Shown: positions 19,361 to 28,502, counted from the first letter of the stretch. The stretch is DNA of 64,000 nucleotides from Gordonia sp. X0973 (GCF_013348785.1 NZ_CP054691.1:1550001-1614000); one strand, 5' to 3'. Notes: a model not told the origin generated them from the letters alone. Made by a program: numbers and translations.

Positions 19361-21187
19361 ATGGCCGACGAGCTGATCACGTTTCCACACGCATCCGGGA
19401 AAGCGGTTTCCACGTTGCCGGAGGGTTTCCAAGAGACCATCCAGCTGGCCCCGGATCGGGTTGCGCTGCGCACGGTCGGCGGCGGCGTCGAGATCACCTG
19501 GCGCCAATACGGTGACCGGGTCCGGGCCATCGCCGGCGGGCTCGCGGCACTGGGCGTCAAGCCGGGCGACACCGTCGCGATCATGATGACCAACCGGCCC
19601 GAGTTCCACCTGGCGGACACCGCCGCCCTGCACCTCGGAGCCGTGCCGTTCTCGATCTACAACACCAGCTCACCCGAGCAGATCGAGTACCTGTTCGGCA
19701 ACGCGGGCAATTCGGTGGTCGTCACCGAATCCGTGTTTCTCCCGCTGCTGGCGGCGGCCAAGACCGGCGTGACCAGCATCATCAGCGTCGACGGCGGGGA
19801 GGGAGCGATTCCGTTGGCGAAGGTGGAGTCGACGCCGGCGCCCGATGGATTCGACTTCGACGCGTCCTGGCGGGCGGTCACCCCGGCCGACCTCGCAACG
19901 CTGATCTACACGTCGGGCACGACGGGTCCGCCCAAGGGCGTCGAGATCACGCACCGCAACATGATCGCCGAATTGCTGGCGCTCAGCGACATCGTGGAGG
20001 CGGGCCTCGATGACCGCCTGCTCTCCTACCTACCGGCAGCCCACATCGCCGACCGGGTCTCCACGCACGCGACGAACATGGTTCGCGGGGCGCAGATCAC
20101 CAGCGAACCCGATCCGCGGGCGATCGCCACGGCACTGCCCGACGCGCGGCCCACCTTCTTCTTCGGCGTCCCGCGCGTCTGGCAGAAACTCAAGGCCGGT
20201 ATCGAGGCGAAGCTCGCCGAGGCCACCGGGGTGAAGGCAAAGCTTGCCGGGTGGGCGCTGGGCGTCGGCGACGAGGTCGCCGGTCTGCGCCTGGAGGGGA
20301 AATCCCCGTCGGGTCTACTCGGAATCCAGCACCGGCTGGCCGACAAGCTCGTGCTGTCGACGGTCCGCGAGGGAATCGGCATGGACGCGATCGACATCGC
20401 CTACTCCGGTGCCGCATCCATTCCGCCTGAGGTGCTGCGCTTCTTCCTCGCCCTGGGCATCCCGGTGTTGGAGGTGTGGGGGATGTCGGAGTCGACCGGC
20501 GCCACCACGTTGACCTCGCCGGACAACCTGGCGATCGGCACCGTCGGCCGTCCCGTCCGCGGCGTCGAGTGCAAGCTCGGCGACGACGGCGAACTGTTCG
20601 TCCGCGGCCCGGTGATCATGGCCGGATACCGCAACCAACCGGAGAAGACCGCCGAGACGATCGACGCCGACGGATGGCTTGCGACGGGCGACGTCGCGCA
20701 GATCGGCGCCGATGGCAACGTCAAAATCGTGGACCGCAAGAAGGAACTCATCATCAACGAGTCGGGCAAGAACCTCGCCCCGACCAATATCGAGAACGCG
20801 GTGAAGGCGGCCTCGCCGCTCGTGGGGCAGGTCGTCGCCCTCGGCGACGGGAAGCCCTACGTCACCGCCCTCGTCGTCCTCGATCCCGACATGGCCGCGG
20901 TCAAGGCGCATCAGCACGGTCTCGACGAAACGGATTTGGCGGCGATCTCCGCTCATCCCGAGGTCGTCGCCGAGGTGCGGGCGGCGGTGGAGAAGGGAAA
21001 CGCGAAACTGTCGCGGGTCGAACAGGTCAAACGTTTCGTCGTCGTCGACACGCCGTGGGAGCCGGGTGGTGAGGAGCTGACGCCGACGATGAAGTTGCGT
21101 CGCAATCCGATCAACGCGAAGTACGCCGACGAGATCGTCGCCCTCTACTCCGATCCGGCGGGCGCCGGGGTGGTCGATCTGCGCTAG
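19361..21187 (+). CDS. Long-chain fatty-acid-CoA ligase (FadD15-like)
   Basis: AMP-forming acyl-CoA synthetase of 608 residues that activates fatty acids with ATP and CoA. The adenylation P-loop is YTSGTTGPPKGVE (about 183-195). Other motifs are SYLPAAHIADRV, YSGAASIPPEV, WGMSESTGATT, GWLATGDVAQIGADGNVKI and the hinge/Lys region DRKKELIINESGKN. The length and C-terminal architecture fit the long-chain FadD15 group. The ATG at 19361 precedes ADELITFPH; a TTG two codons earlier is rejected. The gene ends exactly one base before the stop codon of the converging regulator gene. Confidence 0.93.
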   Translation: MADELITFPHASGKAVSTLPEGFQETIQLAPDRVALRTVGGGVEITWRQYGDRVRAIAGGLAALGVKPGDTVAIMMTNRPEFHLADTAALHLGAVPFSIYNTSSPEQIEYLFGNAGNSVVVTESVFLPLLAAAKTGVTSIISVDGGEGAIPLAKVESTPAPDGFDFDASWRAVTPADLATLIYTSGTTGPPKGVEITHRNMIAELLALSDIVEAGLDDRLLSYLPAAHIADRVSTHATNMVRGAQITSEPDPRAIATALPDARPTFFFGVPRVWQKLKAGIEAKLAEATGVKAKLAGWALGVGDEVAGLRLEGKSPSGLLGIQHRLADKLVLSTVREGIGMDAIDIAYSGAASIPPEVLRFFLALGIPVLEVWGMSESTGATTLTSPDNLAIGTVGRPVRGVECKLGDDGELFVRGPVIMAGYRNQPEKTAETIDADGWLATGDVAQIGADGNVKIVDRKKELIINESGKNLAPTNIENAVKAASPLVGQVVALGDGKPYVTALVVLDPDMAAVKAHQHGLDETDLAAISAHPEVVAEVRAAVEKGNAKLSRVEQVKRFVVVDTPWEPGGEELTPTMKLRRNPINAKYADEIVALYSDPAGAGVVDLR

Positions 21188-23743
21188 TCATCGCGAGCGC
21201 ACCGGGGCGCCCAGGATCTGAGACGCCCGGTAGAGGTGCCCCTCGACGGTGCGGACGGACAAGACGAGTTGTTCGGCGATCTCCTTGTTCGACAGGCCGC
21301 TGCGGGCGAGAAGGACGACCGCGCGCTGCCGCGCCGATAAGCCGTCGGCGACTTCTGCCGCGACCACAGTGGGTGTGCGGATGCCGAATTCGGCGGTGAG
21401 GCGCTCCAGGTGCTGCTCGGAGGAGAGTCGCGCACCACGATGGCCCTGCTCACCGTGTGTCATAACGGCCTGACCGAGGGCGTCGACGGCGTCGCCGATC
21501 AATCCGGCGTCCAAATAGGCGGCCGCCACGGCGTCGAGTTCCGCACCATCGGCCGCTGCCACCGCCCGTGCGTGCCTGGCGGCAACCGCAGTGAGCGGAA
21601 CTTCGGGAAGTGCCTGTGCCAGCTCGGCCAGCCGCTCGGCGCAGTCCGGTGAACCGAACCGCACCGCTGTCCGCAGTGCGTGTGCCTCGTGTGCGAGACG
21701 CGCGTCCGACGACGCCTGCTCGGCGACGCGTCGTGCGATGGCGATTGCGTTCTGTGTGGATGCCGCGGTGGCAGCCGACCACGCGTCGAGGAGGTCGCGA
21801 CGAGGCGCCTGGAATTCGAAGGCCGCATGTGGGTTCTCGCGCAGTCGGGCCGTCAGCGAGGTGAGTGTCTCCGCATCGCCGGCGAGGGCTGCGGCGTGGG
21901 CGCGCTCCAGGCAGAACGGTAGCCACAGGAACGGGGGTGCTCCGATGGCGTCGAACCCGCCCAAGCAGACGTCGAGGAGGCGGGTCGCAGTGTGGACATC
22001 GCCGCGCGCAGCGGCGACCAGCCCCCGGCAGCCGGCTATCCAGATCATCGGCATGCCCGGTGCGCGGCCAATGAGGTCGTCCAGGGCGAGTACCGCGGCC
22101 TCGGCGGCGCCCGGATCGCCGACTAAGCACTCCGAGTAGGCGTGCAAGTGGGTCAGCGCGGTGCGGTGGTGGGCCGCGGCAGGGGAGTCGGCGGCGCGGT
22201 AGCCGGTTGCGGCCGCGCGTCGCATATCGCCGACCCGACCGAGGTCGGCGTAGGCGAGGACTCCGGCCCAGCAGCGGAGCATGTCGTCCAGCGGCGAGTC
22301 GAAGTCCGTGGATTGGTCCTCGTCGAGCACGGCGGCCGCTTGCCGCGACTGTCCCGCGAGCGCGTAGACCTGAGTTCGGATGGTCCCGGCGACCCTGGCC
22401 GGCACCCCATCGTCGATGACACGATTCGCCGCTTTGGGATCGCTCCTGGTCCACACGTGATTCGAGGCGCGGATCAGTGCGATCTCGCCTCGGAGACCGA
22501 GGGCTGGGATATCGGAGAATGCGCTCGCGAGCGTCGTTTCGGCGGCCTCCCCTTGGCCGAGGAGCGATAGTGCATAGCCGGACACCACCCGGGCCATCGT
22601 CGTTTCGGGGCCGGGCGGCACCGCCGCGGTCAGTTCGAGTGCGAGCGGGAAGTCCATTCCGCCCAAAGCTGCTTGCGCACCGGCCAGGAGTAGCCGGCCC
22701 CGGCCGGGGAAGTCGTCTGCGTCGAGCGCGAGCAGCCCCTGTTGCAGCGCAGTCGCGTGGCCGCCGATCTCACTGCGGTCGAGAGTCCGGGCGATCTCGC
22801 CGCGCAGCCGGTCGAGGCGGACGGCCGCCGAGGTGCGGCGGACCTCGCCGTACACCGGATGTGCAAGGCGCAACACCTGGACCGTGCCCTCCAGCATCGC
22901 GGAGACGAAGCCGCGCCGCTCGGCCTGCTCGATCGCGGTGAATCCGGTCAGCTCGGCCACCAACTTGGTCGGCAGCGGTTCTGCGACGGCTAGCACGTCG
23001 ATAACGTCAACCACCGCGGGATCGCTGCCGTCGAACTGTGCGGCGATGGCGGAACTGAGGCTGGGCGGCAGGCGCAGATCGGTCGCAGTCCATTCGTCGT
23101 TCGTGAGCAGCAGGGATCCGTCGTCACGGCCTTGCTCGACGAGTGCCCGCAGGTAGAGCGGATTGCCGAGACTGCGTTCCCACAGCGTCGCATGTAACTG
23201 GTCGGAGACCGGGGCACCCAGGACGCCGTCGACTAGTTCGGCGGTCTCGGTGGCGGTGAGCGGCGACAGTTCGATGGTCTGCACCGCTGGCGAACCGATC
23301 AGGTCGACGACGGTAGCGGGCACGGGGTCGTCGGAGCGCAGGGTCATCACCACGCTGACCGAGCCCTCTTGGATCAACGTGGCGACGACGAATAGGGACA
23401 TGTCGTCGAGCCTGGGAAGGTCGTCGATGACGATGAGCGAGTGCGAGGGCGCGCTCAGGGTGGCGACGAGGTTGCTGACGCGCTGCAGGTGGTCGACCAG
23501 TGAGGTGTCGACCCACGCGCTGAAGGCGCCGAGCGGGATCCGCTGGCCGACGGCGGTGCCGTTGACCCAGAACGTGGTGTGGTCGAGGCCGCTGATCGCC
23601 TCCCGGGCCAGTCGTGATTTTCCGACGCCGCTGGTGCCCCGGACGGCCACCGGGCGCCGCTGCGGTCCCCGTATCGCGCGTCGGATCTCTGCGCGCTCCT
23701 TCGACCGCCCGACCAGCGGCCACTGTCCCGGTATCGCCTGCAC
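21188..23743 (-). CDS. LAL-type LuxR family transcriptional regulator
   Basis: A large 851-residue regulator with an N-terminal AAA ATPase and a C-terminal LuxR helix-turn-helix. The Walker A motif is GTSGVGKSR (about 36-44), with a Walker B-like LIVIDDLPRL near residue 105. The middle (about 300-780) is helical and TPR-like. The HTH is LSARQRAVVLLARSGLSNKE...VRTVEGHLYRA at about 792-840. LAL regulators typically bind ATP and a maltose-like or other ligand to activate operons; the target is unknown. It starts with GTG at 23743, 15 nt after a lipoprotein gene in the same direction. The stop abuts that of fadD. Confidence 0.88.
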   Translation of the reverse strand: MQAIPGQWPLVGRSKERAEIRRAIRGPQRRPVAVRGTSGVGKSRLAREAISGLDHTTFWVNGTAVGQRIPLGAFSAWVDTSLVDHLQRVSNLVATLSAPSHSLIVIDDLPRLDDMSLFVVATLIQEGSVSVVMTLRSDDPVPATVVDLIGSPAVQTIELSPLTATETAELVDGVLGAPVSDQLHATLWERSLGNPLYLRALVEQGRDDGSLLLTNDEWTATDLRLPPSLSSAIAAQFDGSDPAVVDVIDVLAVAEPLPTKLVAELTGFTAIEQAERRGFVSAMLEGTVQVLRLAHPVYGEVRRTSAAVRLDRLRGEIARTLDRSEIGGHATALQQGLLALDADDFPGRGRLLLAGAQAALGGMDFPLALELTAAVPPGPETTMARVVSGYALSLLGQGEAAETTLASAFSDIPALGLRGEIALIRASNHVWTRSDPKAANRVIDDGVPARVAGTIRTQVYALAGQSRQAAAVLDEDQSTDFDSPLDDMLRCWAGVLAYADLGRVGDMRRAAATGYRAADSPAAAHHRTALTHLHAYSECLVGDPGAAEAAVLALDDLIGRAPGMPMIWIAGCRGLVAAARGDVHTATRLLDVCLGGFDAIGAPPFLWLPFCLERAHAAALAGDAETLTSLTARLRENPHAAFEFQAPRRDLLDAWSAATAASTQNAIAIARRVAEQASSDARLAHEAHALRTAVRFGSPDCAERLAELAQALPEVPLTAVAARHARAVAAADGAELDAVAAAYLDAGLIGDAVDALGQAVMTHGEQGHRGARLSSEQHLERLTAEFGIRTPTVVAAEVADGLSARQRAVVLLARSGLSNKEIAEQLVLSVRTVEGHLYRASQILGAPVRSR

Positions 23744-23758
23744 CCCCGAGACCCCCGT

Positions 23759-24508
23759 CTACCCGGCTCGCAGCACGGCGGCGTTCCCGTCGTGATCGCC
23801 GGTGGTGAAGGGCGTGTTCGGGCCACCCGCGTTGCGGAGCGGCACCGTCGCGTCGAGTTGGTAGACCCCGGTAGCGGTCAACGCCTGCGCGAGTTCGTCG
23901 CGGGCGCGGTTGAACGAGGAGTACACGTGCTGCGGCGGCACGTGGTCGTAGTCGACGTTCTCGCGGCTGAGCGCCCCGATGAACACCCAACCGGTGTCAC
24001 CGCGGAACGGACCGAAGATACGGCCGTGGTTGTTGTCCATCTCGAACGGCCGGGTGGAGAAGGCATGGTCCTTCTGCTCCGGCAACTGGCTCTCGAGCCG
24101 ACCGCCGATGACTCCCCGGTAGCCCGACGAGTGGCCGGTGCGCGGCGGGTATCCGGCCGCGGTCATGGCGTCGACCAGGCGCGCCTTAGCGCCAGCGGCA
24201 TCGGGTGCGCCGGCGTCGACGAAGATCGTGTTGATCGGCTCCCGGAACGGCTTGCCGTTCAACGACATCCCGAGCCAGGCGGCGATCTGGCCGTCGGGGG
24301 CGATCATCCACTGGCCGATCGCCGGCAGACCCGGTACCGGCACAGTCGCCATCGCCGCGGGCGAGACCGTCGGCGCCGGCGCGGCGACCGATGATGCGGC
24401 GGCGGACGCGCCCGACACCGTGGGCCGGTCGTTGACCGTCGTGCATCCGGTGCCGAGAAGGGCGGCACAGGCCGCGGTGGCGAGGAGGTGGAGAACGCGT
24501 CGGGACAT
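23759..24508 (-). CDS. Predicted lipoprotein, possibly LssY C-terminal-like
   Basis: A 249-residue exported lipoprotein with lipobox LGTGC (Cys22). A Ser/Ala/Pro/Thr spacer follows to about residue 60. The folded part contains NTIFVDAGAPD, AGYPPRTG, FEMDNNHGRIFGPF, GWVFIGALSRE and SSFNRARDELA. The order (a mid-domain repeat of polar residues, an H-R-F segment, then WvfiGAlSRE) reminds me of the LssY C-terminal domain, but this is a weak, memory-based match. It is the first gene of a two-gene operon with the LAL regulator, so it may belong to the signal that regulator reads. Confidence 0.65.
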   Translation of the reverse strand: MSRRVLHLLATAACAALLGTGCTTVNDRPTVSGASAAASSVAAPAPTVSPAAMATVPVPGLPAIGQWMIAPDGQIAAWLGMSLNGKPFREPINTIFVDAGAPDAAGAKARLVDAMTAAGYPPRTGHSSGYRGVIGGRLESQLPEQKDHAFSTRPFEMDNNHGRIFGPFRGDTGWVFIGALSRENVDYDHVPPQHVYSSFNRARDELAQALTATGVYQLDATVPLRNAGGPNTPFTTGDHDGNAAVLRAG

Positions 24509-24572
24509 GGCGGTGATGGTAGCGGTACCCGTGGTCGTGGCGAGGGGATTGTCGGGCGGCGGCTGTCGCCGA

Positions 24573-25124
24573 TCAGGGGTTCGTGTCCGACAAGCAGTAG
24601 CCGATCGACGACGGTTCGGTGAAGGCCCACTTCATCGTGTCGCCGGTGCAGACCACGTCGGCCTCGGCGCGCTCGACGAGCTTGCTCACGACCGTCGATG
24701 CCGCGGCCGGGGTTCCGCATTCGACCTTCCGGAAGTCGGTCAGCTTTCCACTCGGCAGCGGGATCTGATAGCAGGACGAGACCGCCAGATTGGGGGTGAG
24801 ACAGACCTTGTCCCCGTCGCCGTCGAAGTCCAGCGACGGTCCCTCGAAGAGGTAGGCACTCGAATCGCGGGTGCAGTCACCGCTCCGGCCGACGATGCTC
24901 GCCGCGTAGAAGGTGAGCTTTGCGTCGGTGTCGCAGGTGCTCTTACGTGCGTCGATCAACCCGGTGCCGACGGTCAGGCAATCGCCGACGGCGACGTCGG
25001 AGGCCGTGGTGATCGGCGCTCCACTGGTCGAGAGCCGGCATCCCGCCAGCGCGGCGAAGGCGGCGAGGGAGGCCGCCGCCAGCGCCGCGCTGCGGACGAG
25101 TGGACCGCGTTGCCGGGCCGTCAC
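24573..25124 (-). CDS. Cysteine-rich lipoprotein, LppU-like (paralogue 2)
   Basis: A 183-residue lipoprotein with lipobox LAGC (Cys29). Eight further Cys lie in the mature part in the order GDC, TC, GDC, VC, SC, EC, VC, YC, matching the neighbour one for one. The pattern VGDCL...KLTFYAA...CLTPNLAVSSCYQIPLPSG resembles the LppU family of M. tuberculosis, whose function is unknown. The GTG start at 25124 overlaps the stop of the paralogue (GTGA), so the two are coupled. Even numbers of mature Cys suggest up to four disulfides, relevant to the nearby dipZ gene. Confidence 0.8.
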   Translation of the reverse strand: MTARQRGPLVRSAALAAASLAAFAALAGCRLSTSGAPITTASDVAVGDCLTVGTGLIDARKSTCDTDAKLTFYAASIVGRSGDCTRDSSAYLFEGPSLDFDGDGDKVCLTPNLAVSSCYQIPLPSGKLTDFRKVECGTPAAASTVVSKLVERAEADVVCTGDTMKWAFTEPSSIGYCLSDTNP

Positions 25125-25666
25125 GCCACCACTTCCTTGAGGCAGTAGCCGATCGAGGTGGGCCGGGAGAACTTCCACTTGGTCTGTTCCTCGGTGCACG
25201 AGATGTCCTCCGCGCCACGGGATTCGAGGGTCGCGACCACGGTCTTGTCGGCGGCGGGTGCGTCGCAGTGAACCTTGCGGTAGTCCACGAGATTCCCGCC
25301 CGTCGTCGGGATCTGGTAGCAGTTGGCGGCGACGAAGTTCGGTGTGATGCATAGCTTCTCGTCGGCCTTGCGGAACGTGATGTAGGCGCTGTTGCTGCCA
25401 CTGCACGAGCCGTCGGCGCCGACCGTCTCCGCCGCGTAGAAGGTGAGCTTCTCCGCGTTGTCGCAGTTGCTGGTGCTGGCGTCGATCCGCCCCGGGCCCG
25501 AGCTGCCGTCGATGGTCAGGCAGTCGCCGGCCGCCACGTCAGACGCCTTCGCAATGGGGGTGGAGCCCAGCGAAAAGGTGCAGGCCGACGTGAAGACGGC
25601 GAGTCCGGCGCAGGCGGTGACGGCGGTGATGCGGGCGGATCGGGCCCGGGCGGTGGTGACGGTCAT
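25121..25666 (-). CDS. Cysteine-rich lipoprotein, LppU-like (paralogue 1)
   Basis: A 181-residue lipoprotein with lipobox TSAC (Cys29, the same position as in its paralogue). The mature part carries SDVAAGDCL, EKLTFYAAETVG, CITPNFVAANCYQIP, VDYRKVHC and TSIGYCL, each alignable with the downstream copy. The two genes are a clear tandem duplication. GGAG follows directly after an 8-bp hairpin in the leader (25676-25700), with start ATG at 25666. It is exported and lipid-anchored; function unknown. Confidence 0.82.
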   Translation of the reverse strand: MTVTTARARSARITAVTACAGLAVFTSACTFSLGSTPIAKASDVAAGDCLTIDGSSGPGRIDASTSNCDNAEKLTFYAAETVGADGSCSGSNSAYITFRKADEKLCITPNFVAANCYQIPTTGGNLVDYRKVHCDAPAADKTVVATLESRGAEDISCTEEQTKWKFSRPTSIGYCLKEVVA

Positions 25667-25675
25667 GGCGACTCC

Positions 25676-25700
25676 TTCGGTGTGTTGGTGTGACACCGAA
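25676..25700 (-). promoter_or_regulatory. Hairpin abutting the ribosome-binding site of the LppU-like pair
   Basis: TTCGGTGT (25676-25683) pairs perfectly with ACACCGAA (25693-25700) across a 9-nt loop. On the transcribed strand the 3' arm runs straight into GGAG, the Shine-Dalgarno of the first lipoprotein gene. The structure could modulate initiation or could be a DNA operator. It is seen directly in sequence; any function is inferred. Confidence 0.4.
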
Positions 25701-25743
25701 AGGTTGTCGCCGCCCCCTTGGAGGGGACTTGGAACCCGCTTGA

Positions 25744-26346
25744 CTACGCGTACGCGGGCACGAACCTGAGGCGGGCGCGCTGCTGGCGAGCGGCGTCGCG
25801 GAAGTTCTTCATTGCGCGCGGCATGTGGAATCCGTTGGTCACGATGACGGCACCGTCGGCGCCCATCGCCTTCAGCATCCGCACGGTGAAGGCCGCGTTT
25901 TGCACCGTGCTCGTCGACTTGCCCTCGTTCACCATCTGCCACGGTCCGATCCCGCGCTGGATCAGGCCCACGTTCATGAACTGGGCCTCGGAGACGGGGA
26001 GCCACCATGTGTCGCCGCCGGAGACGATGATCCGGTTGAACGGGTGCGTGCGGCCCAGCCGCGCGGCGACGCTGAGCCGGCGGTTGAGGATGTCCGGAGT
26101 CTGGCCGAACGTGCCCATCTTGGCGCCGAGGACGACGATGTAGCGCCCGCCCGGGTTCTGGTAGAGGAAGGTTCCGGCGGGTCCGAAGATGTCCGCGCCC
26201 GAGCTGCCGAAGTCGGCGCTGCCGGAACTTCCCGCGGCCGTGTGGGGCGCGGGTCCGATCGGTGCGGCGTCGGCCGGCGCCACGGCTCCGGTCAGGGCGA
26301 TACCGGCGGAGAGCAGGGCGGTGGAGACGACGAGTCGCAGGCGCAT
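25744..26346 (-). CDS. Secreted DUF218/YdcF-like protein
   Basis: A 200-residue protein with a Sec signal peptide (LVVSTALLSAGIALTGAVAP, cleavage after ADA near residue 27). The DUF218 (SanA/YdcF) core follows: YIVVLGAKMG, ILNRRLSVAARL, NRIIVSGGDTWWLP, SEAQFM, QRGIG, NEGKSTSTVQNA and AVIVTNGFHMPRAM. Family members bind nucleotide-like ligands and are linked to envelope or vancomycin sensitivity, but the reaction is unknown. Export of the domain is the notable feature. It is 77 nt upstream of the lipoprotein pair on the same strand. Confidence 0.8.
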   Translation of the reverse strand: MRLRLVVSTALLSAGIALTGAVAPADAAPIGPAPHTAAGSSGSADFGSSGADIFGPAGTFLYQNPGGRYIVVLGAKMGTFGQTPDILNRRLSVAARLGRTHPFNRIIVSGGDTWWLPVSEAQFMNVGLIQRGIGPWQMVNEGKSTSTVQNAAFTVRMLKAMGADGAVIVTNGFHMPRAMKNFRDAARQQRARLRFVPAYA

Positions 26347-26442
26347 GGGTGCGAGTCAACCACGATCGGCCCGTCCATGCGAAACCACCTCACCCTTCTC
26401 GACACCCCTCCGTTGTTCGATCGAGACCGGGGGATCGGGGAC

Positions 26443-28179
26443 TCAGCCGAAGGTGAAGGAGTAGATGCTCAGTCCGGGGGAGACGGCGATACCGACCACG
26501 CCGTCGTGCGAGTCGGGGTGGGAGGCGACCGTGCGGATGTCGGGCGGGCCGGAGACGGGGATCGTGCGGGTCCTGCCGTCGTCGTCGGTGGTCAGGGTGC
26601 CCGAGCCGCCCACGTTGAGATAGACCTCGCGCGCCCGGTAGTTGAGGATGATGCGCGCGCCGTCGCCGGCGGTGAGTGATTCGTCGCCGACGGTCCAGGT
26701 CCCGCTCAACCGAAACGTGTTGGGCGCGGGTGCCCCGGCGTCGGCGAAGGTCCGCGTTCCCGCGGTGTATTCACCCGAGCCGCCGTAGTTCTGCTGTTTG
26801 GCCGCGCCGAGATAGGACTCCGGGGTGCGTTGCCGGTCTGTCGGCGTGTTGTCGGGCAGCCCCGCGGGTGGGGGTAGCACGACGCCGGGGTTGGCGGCGG
26901 TCAGCAGGTCGCGGATGTAGCCCTCGGTGCGGTCGTAGGCGCCTTCACCGAGGCTGACGTGGCGGATCGTGCCGGTGGCGTCGACGAGGTAGTCAGCCGG
27001 CCAGGCGACGTTCTGATAGGCCTTCCACGTCCCGTAGTCGTTGTCGACGGCGATCGGGAAGGTGAGTCCGAGCTTCGCCGCCCCGGCGGCGATGTTGCCG
27101 GTGTCGTGTTCGAAGGCGTACTCCGGCGTGTGTACCCCGACGACGCGCAGACCCGACTGCTCGTAGCGCTTCCACCATGCCTGGACGTGGGGGAGGGCCC
27201 GCTGGCAGTTGATGCACGAGTACGCCCAGAAGTCGACCAGCACGACCTTCCCGCGCTGGTCGGCCATCCGGATGGGGCTCCCACCCAGCCAGGTGTTGAT
27301 ACCCGTGAATTCGGGGGCGCGACCGCAGTCGGCAAGCCCCTCGGAGCTGCCGTTGAACGCGGCCTCCTGACAGGTGCGCAGCGATCCGGTCCCCGCGGCC
27401 GACGGCACCCGAACCTTCGCCTGTAGGGGATCGGCGATAGAACGGGTGTAGTCCGGTACGTGTCGTTGGATGACGCTGGGCAGGTCGAAGGTGAGGGCGA
27501 CGGCCAGAGCGATGATCAGCGCCCCGGCGGCACCGCGGAGGAGCCGTTGGTGGCGTTGGAAGCCGCGTACCCGGGCGGTGATCCGCTCGCCGGCGAGGGC
27601 GACGGCGAGCAGGGGGATGGCGACGCCCACGGCGAATGCGACCGTCAGCAGGACGGTCTCGGTTCCGATCGTCCCCGTGGCGCCGGCCACCGCGATGGCG
27701 GCCAGCACCGGTCCGGCGCACGGCACGAAGACCGCGCCCAGCGCGAGGCCCAGGACGAATCCGCCCAGCAGGCCGGCACCCTTCGTCGATACCTGCCGCT
27801 GCGGGATCTTCGCGAAAAGGCGATCCAGGAACTGCTCGACCTGTGGGACGAGCATCGCGACGCCGACGAGGACGAGGGCGACCAGCCCGATCCAGCGCAG
27901 CAGCGAGGACGGCAGGTGCAAGGCCGCCAGCAGCAAGGTCCCGAAGAGGGTGATGAGGGCAAAGCTCACCGTCAAGCCCGCGACGATGGCCACCGGACGC
28001 CAGCGGCTCGCTCGGCTCTTCGCCGTGTTCGCCGCGCCCTCGGTATCGGCGGGGGTGTCGGCGGAGCGCGCCGCGGCGCTGCCGACGAGCACCACCGGGA
28101 GCACCGGGAGCACGCATGGCGACACCCCGGCCAAGAGGCCGCCGACGAACCCGACCAGCAGCAGGGTCAGGTTGTTCAT
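26443..28179 (-). CDS. dipZ: DipZ: CcdA-type membrane protein fused to thioredoxin and C-terminal domain
   Basis: A 578-residue fusion that moves reducing equivalents across the membrane. Residues 1-240 form the CcdA/DsbD-like part with conserved SPCVLPVLPVVL and VFVPCAGPVLA, whose Cys form the transmembrane relay pair. The extracytoplasmic thioredoxin-like part has WAYSCINCQR with redox Cys322 and Cys325. The last 170 residues are a beta-rich domain known in M. tuberculosis DipZ (Rv2874). The CINC active site and domain order support orthology. It starts one base after the stop of the small secreted Cys protein gene, so the two form an operon. Confidence 0.93.
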   Translation of the reverse strand: MNNLTLLLVGFVGGLLAGVSPCVLPVLPVVLVGSAAARSADTPADTEGAANTAKSRASRWRPVAIVAGLTVSFALITLFGTLLLAALHLPSSLLRWIGLVALVLVGVAMLVPQVEQFLDRLFAKIPQRQVSTKGAGLLGGFVLGLALGAVFVPCAGPVLAAIAVAGATGTIGTETVLLTVAFAVGVAIPLLAVALAGERITARVRGFQRHQRLLRGAAGALIIALAVALTFDLPSVIQRHVPDYTRSIADPLQAKVRVPSAAGTGSLRTCQEAAFNGSSEGLADCGRAPEFTGINTWLGGSPIRMADQRGKVVLVDFWAYSCINCQRALPHVQAWWKRYEQSGLRVVGVHTPEYAFEHDTGNIAAGAAKLGLTFPIAVDNDYGTWKAYQNVAWPADYLVDATGTIRHVSLGEGAYDRTEGYIRDLLTAANPGVVLPPPAGLPDNTPTDRQRTPESYLGAAKQQNYGGSGEYTAGTRTFADAGAPAPNTFRLSGTWTVGDESLTAGDGARIILNYRAREVYLNVGGSGTLTTDDDGRTRTIPVSGPPDIRTVASHPDSHDGVVGIAVSPGLSIYSFTFG

Positions 28180-28180
28180 G

Positions 28181-28447
28181 TCACCAGGTGGTGCCGTTCA
28201 TACCCGGGATCACGCAGCGCCCGGTGCGGTCGACGCGGCCGACCAGCATCAGGTCGTAGCCGGTACACGACGAGTTGATCGGCGCACACGTCCCGATGGT
28301 GGTGACCACCTTGTTCGCTCCGCAGGAGGAGCCCGTCGGCGGTGCGGCGTTGGCGACCGACGCGCTCAGCCCGCCGATCCCGGTGATGAGTACCGCCGTC
28401 GCAGCGGTGGTTGCCGCAAGGCGGCCGATAGTGGGGAAGTGGGCCAT
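28181..28447 (-). CDS. Small secreted four-cysteine protein
   Basis: An 88-residue precursor with a Sec signal (LAATTAATAVLITGIGGLSA, cleavage after ANA near residue 34). This leaves a mature peptide of about 54 residues with four Cys (SSCGANK, IGTCAP, SSCTGY, GRCVIPG), enough for two disulfides. AGGAGG precedes the ATG. It is the first gene of an operon with dipZ (1-nt gap), so it may be a substrate or partner of DipZ; that is inference. No family recognised. Confidence 0.7.
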   Translation of the reverse strand: MAHFPTIGRLAATTAATAVLITGIGGLSASVANAAPPTGSSCGANKVVTTIGTCAPINSSCTGYDLMLVGRVDRTGRCVIPGMNGTTW

Positions 28448-28489
28448 CGCGGGCCTCCTAGGTGAGTGGTCTCGAACCCCCGTTTCACC

Positions 28490-28495
28490 AGGCTA
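28490..28495 (-). promoter_or_regulatory. -10 element (TAGCCT) of the secreted peptide-dipZ operon
   Basis: On the minus strand TAGCCT lies about 42 nt before the start of the 88-residue gene. A CRP-like palindrome is positioned just upstream, where the -35 region would be. Confidence 0.4.
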
Positions 28496-28502
28496 CGCGC
28501 CA

